DNA of 64,000 bases from Paramagnetospirillum magneticum AMB-1 (lineage in GTDB: Bacteria; Pseudomonadota; Alphaproteobacteria; Rhodospirillales; Magnetospirillaceae): positions 2,226,011 to 2,290,010 of the forward strand of contig NC_007626.1 of assembly GCF_000009985.1 (NCBI RefSeq), written 5' to 3'. Shown piece after piece: positions 52,976 through 62,391 of the stretch (its first letter is position 1; each line of letters opens with the position of its first letter). Both the position numbers and the translations under genes were made by a program. The notes beneath the pieces were generated by a model. It did no database searches and had not been told where the DNA came from. It saw only the letters and a list, made by a program, of their open reading frames with translations.

Positions 52976-53275
52976 TTTCCCCCCCGCTTGCCTGGAACGA
53001 CACGGCGATCTCCCTGCGCCGCGTCACTCCTTCACATGTCCTCGGCAACCGGCAATACGAGCATTTAAAATGCCGACTGCCGGAAAGTGGTGGGAAGATT
53101 ACCATCGGCAATATGGGTATTGGAACGACATCTTTTTTGGGCAGAGGCTTGCTTGTGCCTAGAAAACGGGCCGGTCCCCAGGGCGGAATTCGTCCGCCGA
53201 GCAGGCGACGCTTGACAGGGAAGGGGGCCTTCGCCTTTCTTCTCGCCCACCAATGGATTTGAGGGGAGTTTCTCC
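52976..53275. promoter_or_regulatory. Gap between the chemoreceptor and fabD
   Basis: These 300 bases separate divergent genes. No convincing coding frame is seen. TTGACA at about 53213-53218 might be the -35 of a fabD promoter, but no clear -10 follows. A weak ribosome binding site (GAGGGGAG) precedes fabD. Confidence 0.4.
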
Positions 53276-54217
53276 ATGACCCGCGCGTTCGTCTTTCCCG
53301 GCCAGGGGTCCCAGGCCGTCGGTATGGGCCGCGAATTGGCCGAGGCCTTTCCGGTGGCCCGCCAGCTGTTCCAGGAAGTGGACGACGCCCTGTCGCAGAA
53401 TCTGTCGGCTCTGATGTTCGAAGGGCCCGAGGATCAGCTGACGCTGACCGAGAACGCCCAGCCCGCCCTGATGGCGGTGTCCCTGGCGGTGGTCCGCGTG
53501 CTGGAGGCCGAGGGGACGTTCGAACTGGCCAAGGCCGCCACCTTCGTCGCCGGTCATTCGCTGGGCGAGTATTCGGCGCTGGCGGCCGCCGGCACCTTCT
53601 CGGTGGCCGATACGGCCCGTCTCTTGAAGATTCGCGGTCAGGCCATGCAGAAGGCCGTGCCGGTGGGCGTCGGCGCCATGGCCGCCCTGCTGGGCTCGGA
53701 GCTGGAGCAGGCCCGCGAGATCGCCGCCCTGGCCGCTGAAGGCGAGGTCTGCGAGGCCGCCAACGACAACGGCGGTTCGCAGGTCGTGCTGTCCGGCCAC
53801 AAGGCCGCCGTCGATCGCGCCATCAAGATCGCCGCCGAGAAGGGCATCAAGCGGGCTATTCCCCTGCCCGTGTCCGCCCCCTTTCATTGCGCCCTGATGC
53901 AGCCCGCCGCCGATGCCATGCAAGATGCCCTGGCCGAGGTGGTGATGAAGGCGCCGCGGGTTCCCCTGGTGGCCAATGTCACCGCCGCCAAGGTGACCGA
54001 TCCCGCCGACATCCGCGACCTGCTGGTACGTCAGGTGACCGGGACCGTACGTTGGCGCGAAAGCGTTCTGTTCATGAAGGCCGAGGGGGTCGCGTCGCTG
54101 GTCGAGCTTGGCTCGGGCAAGGTGCTGGGCGGTCTGGCCAAGCGCATCGACAAGGAGCTGTCGGGCTCTTCGGTGGGCGCGCCCGCCGACATCGAAGCCT
54201 TCTTGAAGTCTCTTTAA
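53276..54217 (+). CDS. fabD: Malonyl-CoA:ACP transacylase FabD
   Basis: This 313-residue protein has FVFPGQGSQAVGMG and the catalytic GHSLGEYSALAAAG, plus VSAPFHCALMQPA, as in FabD. It loads malonyl onto ACP for fatty acid synthesis. It heads the cluster fabD-fabG-acpP-fabF-mltG, the usual proteobacterial order. Confidence 0.97.
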   Translation: MTRAFVFPGQGSQAVGMGRELAEAFPVARQLFQEVDDALSQNLSALMFEGPEDQLTLTENAQPALMAVSLAVVRVLEAEGTFELAKAATFVAGHSLGEYSALAAAGTFSVADTARLLKIRGQAMQKAVPVGVGAMAALLGSELEQAREIAALAAEGEVCEAANDNGGSQVVLSGHKAAVDRAIKIAAEKGIKRAIPLPVSAPFHCALMQPAADAMQDALAEVVMKAPRVPLVANVTAAKVTDPADIRDLLVRQVTGTVRWRESVLFMKAEGVASLVELGSGKVLGGLAKRIDKELSGSSVGAPADIEAFLKSL

Positions 54218-54233
54218 GTTAGGGGGAACGTCA

Positions 54234-54971
54234 ATGTTCGATCTTACCGGCAAGACCGCCCTGGTCACCGGTGCCTCCGGCGGCATCGGCGGCGCCATCG
54301 CCAAGGCCCTGCATGCCCGTGGCGCCACCGTCGGCCTGCACGGCACCCGGCGCGAGGCTCTCGACGCCCTGGCCGCCGAACTGGGCGAGCGCGTCCATGT
54401 GCTGCCCGCCAACCTGTCCGACGCCGCCGCCGTCGAGCAACTGGCCAAGGATGCCGAGGCCGCCATGGGCTCGGTGGATATCCTGGTCAACAATGCCGGC
54501 CTGACCAAGGACGGCCTGGTGCTGCGCATGAAGGACGAGGACTGGCAGACGGTGCTGGACGTCAACCTGACCGCCGCCTTCCGCCTGTCGCGCGCCGCCG
54601 TCAAGGGGCAGATGAAGCGCCGCTGGGGCCGCATCATCAACATCACCTCCATCGTCGGCGTCACCGGCAATCCCGGTCAGGTCAACTATGCCGCCTCCAA
54701 GGCCGGCATGATCGGCATGAGCAAGGCCCTGGCCCAGGAAGTGGCCAGCCGCAACATCACGGTGAATTGCGTCGCGCCGGGCTTCGTCAGCTCGGCCATG
54801 ACCGACGTGCTGTCCGACGAGCAGAAGACCAAGCTGAACGCGGGAATTCCCGCCGGGCGCATGGGCACCGCCGACGAGATCGCCGCCGCCGTGGTCTATC
54901 TCGCCAGCGCCGAGGCCGCTTACGTGACGGGCCAGACGCTCCACGTCAACGGCGGCATGGCGATGATTTAA
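54234..54971 (+). CDS. fabG: 3-oxoacyl-ACP reductase FabG
   Basis: This protein of 245 residues has TGASGGIGGAIAKAL for NADPH binding, VNNAGLTKDGL, NITSIVGVTGNPGQVNYAASKAG with the catalytic Ser/Tyr/Lys, and the C-terminal VTGQTLHVNGGMAMI. It reduces the ketoacyl-ACP. It lies 16 bases after fabD. Confidence 0.97.
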   Translation: MFDLTGKTALVTGASGGIGGAIAKALHARGATVGLHGTRREALDALAAELGERVHVLPANLSDAAAVEQLAKDAEAAMGSVDILVNNAGLTKDGLVLRMKDEDWQTVLDVNLTAAFRLSRAAVKGQMKRRWGRIINITSIVGVTGNPGQVNYAASKAGMIGMSKALAQEVASRNITVNCVAPGFVSSAMTDVLSDEQKTKLNAGIPAGRMGTADEIAAAVVYLASAEAAYVTGQTLHVNGGMAMI

Positions 54972-55113
54972 AAGGTGTCAAAAATAGGGCCGCCGGTGCT
55001 GGCAATGGCTAAAAAAGTATGGTACAGACGGGCACTTTCCGCCTGTCGGGGCCAATGGCACCCAGGTGGGTTAAACAGTTTTCCCATAGACGAGACTTGT
55101 CGAGGATTCGCAA

Positions 55114-55347
55114 ATGAGTGACGTGGCTGAACGGGTTAAGAAGATCGTCGTCGAGCATCTGGGCGTGGAAGAGGCCAAGGTGACCGAGAACGCCTCCTTC
55201 ATCGATGACCTGGGCGCCGACAGCCTCGACACCGTCGAGCTGGTGATGGCCTTCGAAGAAGAATTCTCCGTCGAGATCCCCGATGACGCCGCCGAGAAGA
55301 TTCTCACGGTGAAGGACGCCATCGACTTCATCACGGCGAATTCCTAA
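55114..55347 (+). CDS. acpP: Acyl carrier protein
   Basis: This 77-residue protein, MSDVAERVKKIVVEHLGVEE, carries DLGADSLDTVELVMAFEEEF with the Ser that bears phosphopantetheine. The length and acidic composition are standard. A 142-base gap separates it from fabG, so it probably has its own promoter. Confidence 0.98.
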   Translation: MSDVAERVKKIVVEHLGVEEAKVTENASFIDDLGADSLDTVELVMAFEEEFSVEIPDDAAEKILTVKDAIDFITANS

Positions 55348-55361
55348 TCGGTTTTCCGGAT

Positions 55362-55396
55362 GCCGGGCCGCTCAGGTTGGCCCGGCGTCTCTTCAT
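55362..55396 (+). terminator. Hairpin between acpP and fabF
   Basis: GCCGGGCC (55362-55369) pairs with GGCCCGGC (55379-55386), a perfect 8-bp stem with a 9-base loop, followed by GTCTCTTC. The weak T-tract suggests a partial terminator, or a stability element that lets acpP be expressed in excess over fabF. Confidence 0.5.
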
Positions 55397-55428
55397 CTGT
55401 CCCAGACACTTCCGAAAGCCAGGGTTCC

Positions 55429-56682
55429 ATGAGACGTGTCGTCGTCACCGGCCTCGGCCTGACCACTCCGCTCGGTAACGGTGTCAATATCAACTGGGAG
55501 CGTCTGATCGCCGCCCAGTCCGGTATCCGCCGTATCGACGCCTTCGATGTTTCCGATCTCGCAGCCCAGATCGCCGGCGTGATTCCGCGCGGCACCAATC
55601 CGGGCGAGCTGGACCTTGACTCGGTTGCTTCCGCCAAGGATCGGCGCCGCATGGACGATTTCATCGTCTATGGTCTGGCCGCCGCTGCCGAAGCGGTTGA
55701 GGATTCCGGCTGGAAGCCGATGGATTCCGAATCGCAGGAACGGACCGGCGTGATGATTGGCTCGGGCATCGGTGGTCTGCCGAATATCGCCGATGGTGCC
55801 GTGACGCTGGAGAAATCCGGCCCGCGCCGCATCAGCCCCTTCTTCATTCCCGCCGCCCTGATCAATCTGGTCTCGGGCCATGTCTCCATCCGCTACGGCT
55901 TCAAGGGGCCGAACCATGCGGTGGTGACCGCCTGCGCCACGGGCGCCCACGCCATCGGCGATGCGGCCCGTCTGATCATGTTCGATGACGCCGACGTGAT
56001 GATCGCCGGCGGCACCGAGGCGGCCGTTCATCGTCTGGGCATTGCCGGCTTTGCCGCCGCCAAGGCCCTGTGCACCAGCTACAACGATCGTCCGACCGAG
56101 GCGTCCCGCCCCTGGGACAAGGATCGTGACGGCTTCGTCATGGGCGAGGGTGCCGGCATCGTCGTCCTGGAAGAGCTTGAGCACGCCAAGAAGCGCGGCG
56201 CCAAGATCTATGGCGAGGTGATCGGCTACGGCATGTCCGGCGACGCCCACCACATCACCGCTCCCGCCGAGGACGGCAATGGCGCCGTGCGCGCCATGCG
56301 GGCCGCCATCAAGCGGGCCGGGATCGCGCTCGACGAGATCGACTACGTCAATGCTCACGGCACCGCCACCATGGGCGATACCATCGAGCTGGGCGCCGTC
56401 AAGCAGGTGTTCGGCGACCACGCCTACAAGCTGTCCATGTCGTCCACCAAGTCGGCCATCGGCCACCTGTTGGGCGCCGCGGGCGCGGTGGAAGCCATCT
56501 ACTCTCTGCTGGCCATCCGCGATCAGGTCGCGCCGCCGACCCTCAATCTGCATAATCCGGATGAGGGCTGCGACATCGACCTGGTGCCGCTGAAGGCCAA
56601 GGAGCGCAAGATCAAGGTGGCGCTGTCCAACTCGTTCGGGTTCGGCGGCACCAACGCTTCGCTGGTTCTGCGCGGCTACTGA
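55429..56682 (+). CDS. fabF: 3-oxoacyl-ACP synthase II FabF
   Basis: ATG 55429 gives 417 residues, MRRVVVTGLGLTTPLGNG. The active-site Cys is in VTACATGAHAIGDAAR, and the two His residues are in YVNAHGTATMGDT and SAIGHLLGAAGAVEA. It elongates fatty acids. The frame extends upstream to 55360, but the hairpin lies there. Confidence 0.97.
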   Translation: MRRVVVTGLGLTTPLGNGVNINWERLIAAQSGIRRIDAFDVSDLAAQIAGVIPRGTNPGELDLDSVASAKDRRRMDDFIVYGLAAAAEAVEDSGWKPMDSESQERTGVMIGSGIGGLPNIADGAVTLEKSGPRRISPFFIPAALINLVSGHVSIRYGFKGPNHAVVTACATGAHAIGDAARLIMFDDADVMIAGGTEAAVHRLGIAGFAAAKALCTSYNDRPTEASRPWDKDRDGFVMGEGAGIVVLEELEHAKKRGAKIYGEVIGYGMSGDAHHITAPAEDGNGAVRAMRAAIKRAGIALDEIDYVNAHGTATMGDTIELGAVKQVFGDHAYKLSMSSTKSAIGHLLGAAGAVEAIYSLLAIRDQVAPPTLNLHNPDEGCDIDLVPLKAKERKIKVALSNSFGFGGTNASLVLRGY

Positions 56683-56703
56683 GCGGCTTGACCGTTTTTC
56701 GGC

Positions 56704-56735
56704 AAGGCCCCCGGTCATCCGGGGGCCTTTGTCTT
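56704..56735 (+). terminator. Intrinsic terminator after fabF
   Basis: AAGGCCCCCGG (56704-56714) and CCGGGGGCCTT (56719-56729) form a perfect 11-bp stem with a TCAT loop, followed by TGTCTT. mltG starts 16 bases later, so some transcription must pass or restart. Confidence 0.75.
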
Positions 56736-56751
56736 GCCTGGAGGGTGAGGA

Positions 56752-57726
56752 ATGAAGCCCTGGATGAAAATCGTCGCCGCCGTTCTGGCCGTGATCGTGC
56801 TGGCGGCCGGGTGGCTCGCCTGGGACGGCCATCGCCGCTTCACCGCGCCGGGGCCGCTGTCCAGGCCGGTGACGGTGATCATCCCCAAGGGCTCGGGCAC
56901 CGAACTGATTGCCCAGTCCCTGGAGGGGGCGGGAGTGATTTCCTCCCGCACCGTCTTCGCCCTGGGCGTCAAGCTGCGCCGCGCCACCCTCAAGGCCGGT
57001 GAATACGCCTTTCCCGCCCAGGTGTCGCCGGAAGAGGCCATGCGCATCATCGCCGAGGGCAAGGTGGTGATCCACAAGCTGACCGTGGCCGAGGGGCTGA
57101 CCGTGCGCCAGGTGCTGGATCTGGTGCGCGAGGCGGATTTCCTGTCCGGTCCCGTCAGCCGCAAGGTGGCCGAAGGCCGCCTGCTGCCCGAGACCTGGCA
57201 CATGACCCGCGACGAGATGCGCGACGACGTGATCGCCCGCATGGAAAAGGCCATGGCCCAGACCCTGGACGTGCTGTGGGTGGCGCGTGCCCCCGGCCTG
57301 CCGCTGAAGAGCAAGGACGAGGCCCTGATCCTCGCCTCCATGGTGGAGCGCGAGACGGCGGTGGATGCCGAGCGGGCCAAGGTGGCGGCGGTGTTCTACA
57401 ACCGCCTCGCCAAGGGCATGCGGCTGCAGTCCGACCCTACGGTGATCTATGGCGTGTCGGAAGGGCTGGGCGAGTTGGACCACCCGCTCACCCGCGCCGA
57501 GTTGCAAACCAACCACCCCTGGAACACCTACACCATCGACGGAATGCCCAAGACCCCCATCGCCAATCCCGGCCGGGCCTCGCTGGAGGCGGTGCTGCAC
57601 CCGGCCAAGACCGATGCCCTGTACTTCGTCGCCGATGGCACCGGCGGCCATGCCTTCGCCCGCACCCTGGACGAGCACAACGCCAACGTGGCGCGCTGGC
57701 GCCAGATCGAGAAGGCGGGGAAGTAG
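56752..57726 (+). CDS. mltG: Endolytic murein transglycosylase MltG
   Basis: This protein of 324 residues has an N-terminal membrane anchor (IVAAVLAVIVLAAGWLAWDG), LysM-like TVIIPKGSGTELIAQSL, and the catalytic ILASMVERETAVDAERAKVAAVFYNRL. LQSDPTVIYGVSEG and FVADGTGGHAFARTLDEHN follow. It cleaves nascent glycan strands. In many alphaproteobacteria it follows fabF, as here. Confidence 0.95.
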   Translation: MKPWMKIVAAVLAVIVLAAGWLAWDGHRRFTAPGPLSRPVTVIIPKGSGTELIAQSLEGAGVISSRTVFALGVKLRRATLKAGEYAFPAQVSPEEAMRIIAEGKVVIHKLTVAEGLTVRQVLDLVREADFLSGPVSRKVAEGRLLPETWHMTRDEMRDDVIARMEKAMAQTLDVLWVARAPGLPLKSKDEALILASMVERETAVDAERAKVAAVFYNRLAKGMRLQSDPTVIYGVSEGLGELDHPLTRAELQTNHPWNTYTIDGMPKTPIANPGRASLEAVLHPAKTDALYFVADGTGGHAFARTLDEHNANVARWRQIEKAGK

Positions 57727-57735
57727 GGGGAAAGG

Positions 57736-57757
57736 GCGAAGGGACTCGTCCCTTCGC
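57736..57757. terminator. Hairpin between convergent mltG and glgC
   Basis: GCGAAGGGAC (57736-57745) and GTCCCTTCGC (57748-57757) are perfectly complementary arms. Only short T or A tracts flank it, but its position between two converging genes suggests a two-way terminator. Confidence 0.55.
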
Positions 57758-57782
57758 GCATCCCTGTTGGTTTTGGAGGGGG

Positions 57783-59072
57783 TTAGGCCCCCAACAGCTT
57801 CAACTTCTCCGCCGTCACCAGGGTGATGCCCTTTTCGGTGCGGTGGAAGCGCTTGGCGTCCAGCACCGGGTCCTCGCCCACCACCAGGCCGGGGGGCACC
57901 ACGACGCCCTGATCGACGATGCAGCGCTTGAGGCGGGCGTGGCGGCCGATATCCACGTTGGGCAGGATCACGGCGTCTTCCACCACGCAGAACGAGTTGA
58001 CGCGCACATTGGAGAACAGCATGGAGCGCCGCACCACGGCGCCCGAGACGATGCAGCCGCCGGCCACCAGGGAATCCACCGCCATGCCGCGCCGGTGCTC
58101 GGAATCGAACACGAACTTGGCGGGGGGCGATTGCGGCTGGTCGGTCCAGATGGGCCAGCTCTCGTCATAGAGGTTGAGCGCCGGGGTCACCGTGGTGAGG
58201 TCGATATTGGCCTCCCAATAGGCATCGATGGTGCCGACGTCGCGCCAGTAGTGTTCGCGCGCGCCCTCGTGCATGACGCACGAATCCTGGAAGTGGTGGG
58301 CGATGACCCGGTGGCTCTTGACCAGGGAGGGGATGATGTCCTTGCCGAAATCGTGGCTGGTTTCGGGATTGATGGAATCCTTTTGCAGCAGATCGAACAG
58401 CAATTGGGCATTGAAGATATAGATGCCCATGCTGGCCAGGGCCTGGTCGGGATGGCCGGGCATGGGCTGGGGGTGGTCGGGCTTCTCGTCGAAGCGGATG
58501 ACCCGGTCGTCCTCGTCCACAGCCATGACGCCGAAGCCCTTGGCGGTTTCCAGGGGCACCTCGATACAGGCGACGGTGACGTCGGCCCCGGCGGCCAGGT
58601 GATGGGCCAGCATCTTGCCGTAATGCATCTTGTAGACGTGGTCGCCGGCCAGGACCAGCACGTGCTCGGGCCGGTGGGCGTGGATGATGTCCAGGTTCTG
58701 GAACACCGCGTCGGCGGTGCCTTTGTACCAATTCTCGCCCTGGGTACGCTGCTGGGCGGGCAGCAGTTCGATGAACTCGTTGAACTCGCCCCGCAGGAAG
58801 CCCCAGCCGCGCTGGATATGCTGCAGCAGGGAATGGGCCTTGTACTGGGTCAGCACCCCAATGCGGCGGATGCCGGAATTGATGCAGTTGGACAGCGTGA
58901 AGTCGACGATGCGGAACTTGCCGGCGAAGGGGATGGCCGGCTTGGCGTGCCAGTCGGTGAGGTCCATCAGGCGCGAGCCGCGCCCGCCCGCCAGGATCAG
59001 CGCCAGGGTCTTGCGCAGGCGGTCATTGACCTCGATATCGATGGCGGTGCCGCGTTCGGTGGGATCAAACAT
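57783..59072 (-). CDS. glgC: Glucose-1-phosphate adenylyltransferase GlgC
   Basis: This protein of 429 residues has LALILAGGRGSRLMDLTDWHAKPAIPFAGKFRIVDF, the nucleotide-binding start, and ADAVFQNLDII and VLVLAGDHVYKMHY. A C-terminal beta-helix (GRHARLKRCIVDQGVVVP) completes it. It makes ADP-glucose for glycogen. It is divergent from glgA with 171 bases between. Confidence 0.97.
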   Translation of the reverse strand: MFDPTERGTAIDIEVNDRLRKTLALILAGGRGSRLMDLTDWHAKPAIPFAGKFRIVDFTLSNCINSGIRRIGVLTQYKAHSLLQHIQRGWGFLRGEFNEFIELLPAQQRTQGENWYKGTADAVFQNLDIIHAHRPEHVLVLAGDHVYKMHYGKMLAHHLAAGADVTVACIEVPLETAKGFGVMAVDEDDRVIRFDEKPDHPQPMPGHPDQALASMGIYIFNAQLLFDLLQKDSINPETSHDFGKDIIPSLVKSHRVIAHHFQDSCVMHEGAREHYWRDVGTIDAYWEANIDLTTVTPALNLYDESWPIWTDQPQSPPAKFVFDSEHRRGMAVDSLVAGGCIVSGAVVRRSMLFSNVRVNSFCVVEDAVILPNVDIGRHARLKRCIVDQGVVVPPGLVVGEDPVLDAKRFHRTEKGITLVTAEKLKLLGA

Positions 59073-59243
59073 TCATCACCCCTTGGACGTTCTTCATTGG
59101 CACAGACGGTGCCACATTCCCCCTGCCGGTACAATCGCGGGGGCCGGGATACCGCCATGTGTCGCAACACCCTCTCTCGACGGCGGCCCTAATCCGGGAT
59201 AGGCTGAAGGTCGGAGTGCTTCAACCTCCGAACGGGGTTTCCC

Positions 59244-60728
59244 ATGCGCGTTCTCTTCGCTTCCTCAGAAGTGTTTCCCCTGGTCAAGACCGGGGGCCTT
59301 GCCGATGTGTCTGGCGCGCTGCCCGCCGCCCTGGCCGCAGCCGGCGAGGATGTCCGCATCCTGCTGCCCGGCTATCCCGATGCCATCAAGGCGTCCGGCG
59401 CCAAGAAGGCCGTGGGCTCGCTGGGCGATCCCTTTGGCCTGGGGGCCGAGGCGACTCTGCTTTCGGGCAAGCTGCCCGGCAGCGGCGTGCCCGTCTGGCT
59501 GGTGGATTGTCCCGCCCTGTTCGAGCGCGCCGGCGGTCCCTACCAGGACCCGCAGGGCCGCGACTGGCCCGACAACGCCTTGCGTTTCGCCCTGCTGTCG
59601 TGGACTGCCGCCCATCTGTGCACCGAGAACAGCCCGGTCAAGTGGCGGCCGCAGGTGCTGCACGCCAATGACTGGCAGACCGGTCTGGCCCCGGCCTATC
59701 TGCACGCCTGGAGCCCTGCCCAGCGTCCGGCGACGGTGTTCACCATCCACAACATCGCCTATCAGGGCCAGTTTCCCCGCGACCTGGTGCCGCGTCTCGG
59801 CTTCCCGCCCGAGATGTATGCCATGGACGGGTTCGAGTATTACGACACGCTGTCCTTCCTCAAATCGGGTCTGTTCTATTCCGACCGCATCACCACGGTC
59901 AGCCCGCGCTATGCCAAGGAGATCCAGACCCCGGCCTTCGGCTGCGGCATGGAGGGTCTGCTGGCCCATCGCGCCGCGGATCTGACCGGCATTCTCAACG
60001 GTGCCGATTACGAGGTCTGGAACCCGGCGGCCGATACCCATCTCGATCATGCCTTCACGCCCGGCGATGCGGCGGGCAAGGCCTGCAACAAGGCGGCGCT
60101 TCAGGCGGAACTGGGGCTGTCCCAGGCCCCGGACGCGCCGCTGATGGTCATCGTCAGCCGTCTGAACGATCACAAGGGCATGGATCTGGTCCTGGCCGCT
60201 CTGCCCAATATCCTGAAGATGGGCGCCCAGGTGGCGGTGGTGGGAACCGGCGACCGGCCGCTGGAGGATGGTTTCCGGGCGGCGGCGGCGGCCCATCCCA
60301 CCCAGGTGGCGGCGCGCATCGGCTATTCCGAGCCCCTGGCCCATCGCATGATGGCGGGCGGCGACATGCTGCTGATGCCGTCGCGCTTCGAGCCCTGCGG
60401 TCTGACCCAGTTCTACGCCTTCCGCTACGGCACGGTGCCGGTGGCCCATGCCACGGGCGGGCTGGCCGATACCCTGGTGGATACCGGCTACGACACCCTG
60501 ATGACCGGCAAGGCCAACGGCTTCGTGTTCGAGCATTCCAACGTCGGCGCCTTCCAGTGGGCGGTAGAGCGGGCCGTGGGCCTCTATGCCAAGAAGGATC
60601 AGTGGACCCGCATCGTCAAAGCCTGCAACGCCCAGGATTTCGGCTGGGGCCGCTCGGCGGGGCTTTACCGGGACCTCTACAAGTCGCTGACCGGCAATGG
60701 TGGCGGCAAGGGGAAGAAGAAGGCATGA
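59244..60728 (+). CDS. glgA: Glycogen synthase GlgA
   Basis: This protein of 494 residues starts MRVLFASSEVFPLVKTGGLADVSGALPAAL, with the ADP-glucose-binding KTGGL motif. It has TVFTIHNIAYQGQFP, YAKEIQTPAFGCGMEGLL, and PSRFEPCGLTQFYAFRYGTVPVAHATGGLADTL. Its stop overlaps the start of glk. Confidence 0.97.
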   Translation: MRVLFASSEVFPLVKTGGLADVSGALPAALAAAGEDVRILLPGYPDAIKASGAKKAVGSLGDPFGLGAEATLLSGKLPGSGVPVWLVDCPALFERAGGPYQDPQGRDWPDNALRFALLSWTAAHLCTENSPVKWRPQVLHANDWQTGLAPAYLHAWSPAQRPATVFTIHNIAYQGQFPRDLVPRLGFPPEMYAMDGFEYYDTLSFLKSGLFYSDRITTVSPRYAKEIQTPAFGCGMEGLLAHRAADLTGILNGADYEVWNPAADTHLDHAFTPGDAAGKACNKAALQAELGLSQAPDAPLMVIVSRLNDHKGMDLVLAALPNILKMGAQVAVVGTGDRPLEDGFRAAAAAHPTQVAARIGYSEPLAHRMMAGGDMLLMPSRFEPCGLTQFYAFRYGTVPVAHATGGLADTLVDTGYDTLMTGKANGFVFEHSNVGAFQWAVERAVGLYAKKDQWTRIVKACNAQDFGWGRSAGLYRDLYKSLTGNGGGKGKKKA

Positions 60729-61690
60729 GTCAAATGGTGCTTGTCGCCGATATCGGCGGCACCCATGCCCGTTTCGCCCTGATGGGGCCGGACGGCGAGG
60801 CGGTCAACCCGGTGGTGCTGCGCTGTGCCGATTACGACGGTCCGGCTCCAGCCATCAAGGCCTACCTCGCCGAGCATGCCGGCGGCGTGGCGCCCAAAGG
60901 CGGCGCCTTCGCCGTGGCCTCGGTGATCGACGGCGACCGCATCGAGCTGACCAATTCCCCCTGGCGCTTCTCCATCGCCGAGACCCGGCAGGCGGTTGGT
61001 CTTCAGCGTCTGGAGGTGGTCAACGACTTCACCGCCGTGGCCCTGTCGGTCCGTCATCTGAAGCCCGAGCACCTGATGTCCGTCGGTGGAGGAATGCCCG
61101 AGGCGGGGCTGCCCATCGCCGTGCTGGGGCCGGGGACCGGCCTGGGGGTTTCGGCCCTGATTCCGTCGGCTTCGGGGGAATGGACGGCCCTGGCCACCGA
61201 GGGCGGCCACGTCACCATGGCCGCCGCCACCGAGCGCGAGGCCCGTATTCTCGACCGCCTGCGGACTCAGTTCGACCACGTCTCGGCCGAGCGGGTGCTG
61301 TCGGGCCAGGGGCTGGTCAACCTCTATCAGGCGGTGGCGGCCCTGTCCGGACATCAGGCGGTGTTCTCCACCCCCGACGTCATCACCAAGCGGGGGCTGG
61401 ACGGCTCGTGCCCCGTCAGCCGCGAGGCGGTGGAGGTCTTCTTCGCCATGATGGGCACCGTGGCGGGCAATCTGGCGCTGTCGCTGGGGGCCAAGGGTGG
61501 CGTATTCATCGCCGGCGGCATCCTGCCGCGCATGGCCGAGGCCTTCCGCCTGTCGTCGTTTAGGACGCGCTTCGAGGCCCATGGGCGGTTCCAGCCCTAT
61601 CTCGCCGCCATCCCCACCTGGCTGATCACCCATCCGCTGCCCGCCTTCGTCGGGCTGGCCGGATTGGTGACCGATCCTAAAAACGCATAG
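60725..61690 (+). CDS. glk: Glucokinase
   Basis: The start at 60725 overlaps the glgA stop (ATGA). The 321-residue protein has VLVADIGGTHARFALM (phosphate-binding), LEVVNDFTAVALSV with the catalytic Asp, LGPGTGLGVSALIP, and EGGHVTMAAATERE. It belongs to the bacterial GlcK family (PF02685) and phosphorylates glucose released from or fed to glycogen metabolism. Confidence 0.94.
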   Translation: MSQMVLVADIGGTHARFALMGPDGEAVNPVVLRCADYDGPAPAIKAYLAEHAGGVAPKGGAFAVASVIDGDRIELTNSPWRFSIAETRQAVGLQRLEVVNDFTAVALSVRHLKPEHLMSVGGGMPEAGLPIAVLGPGTGLGVSALIPSASGEWTALATEGGHVTMAAATEREARILDRLRTQFDHVSAERVLSGQGLVNLYQAVAALSGHQAVFSTPDVITKRGLDGSCPVSREAVEVFFAMMGTVAGNLALSLGAKGGVFIAGGILPRMAEAFRLSSFRTRFEAHGRFQPYLAAIPTWLITHPLPAFVGLAGLVTDPKNA

Positions 61691-61752
61691 GCTCATTCCA
61701 CTCCAGCACTTGTATCGCGACGCAATATGCACGATATCTGAATTATCGAGGC

Positions 61753-62310
61753 ATGTTCACGAGTCCCGTCATGTTGGTGTCCGCGTTCCGTACCGGTGAG
61801 TTCGAAGGGATGGCCCCTCGCGGGAATGCGGCGGTGCTGCGCATCTGCGACCCTACCGACGACTGGCGGGTCGAGGGACGTGGGCTGGCCGGGGCCGGCT
61901 GGGGCGCCAGCCTGACCCTGGCGTTCTGGGACATGGATTCTTCGGCGCTGGGCGTCAAGGGGCACCTGATCACCCGCCTGTGGGGCCGTAATCGCGCCGT
62001 GTTCGAGGCCTTGGCCGGGCGCCTGTTCGGCACGGATATTCCCTGGCGGCCGTTCATCGCCGCCGATGCCATCGCCATCGCCGCCTTCGCCGATTCCCTG
62101 GCCGACAAGGGCATCGCCGAGCTTCTGGTGGTCTGCCGCAACGGCCGCGGCCGCTCCGGCACCGTGGGGCGCTGGCTGGCCCACCGCCTGGGAGCTCGCT
62201 TCGCCACCAGCGGCGACGACCGCGATTCCGGCTATATCCGCGAGACCCTCGACCGGATTGCCGGCTCCACTCCCAACCGCATCGAGCCGACACTGACCCA
62301 GGCGGCCTGA
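61753..62310 (+). CDS. Unknown protein with phosphatase-like C-x5-R loop
   Basis: This protein of 185 residues has VVCRNGRGRSGTVGRWLA near its end. Cys128 and Arg134 form the C-x5-R pattern of protein-tyrosine-phosphatase P-loops, and GRSGT follows, but the preceding His is a Val. An Asp-rich stretch (CDPTDDW) and AFWDMDSS lie earlier and could supply an acid. It may be a divergent small phosphatase. It stands between glk and purQ. Confidence 0.6.
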   Translation: MFTSPVMLVSAFRTGEFEGMAPRGNAAVLRICDPTDDWRVEGRGLAGAGWGASLTLAFWDMDSSALGVKGHLITRLWGRNRAVFEALAGRLFGTDIPWRPFIAADAIAIAAFADSLADKGIAELLVVCRNGRGRSGTVGRWLAHRLGARFATSGDDRDSGYIRETLDRIAGSTPNRIEPTLTQAA

Positions 62311-62391
62311 ACAAGCGCCATCGGGACTGGAATCCAAATCGGTTCCGGGGTACACAGGGCCTTCCATTTCCCCTGCGTGAAGGCAACGCCC

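Noticed and set aside
50777..53068. 763-codon plus-strand open frame
   Set aside because: It is antisense to the chemoreceptor, has Gly/His-rich low-information sequence typical of a GC-rich shadow frame, and has no start context.
55393..57678. 761-codon minus-strand open frame
   Set aside because: It lies opposite fabF and mltG, which are unmistakable, and its composition is that of a shadow frame.
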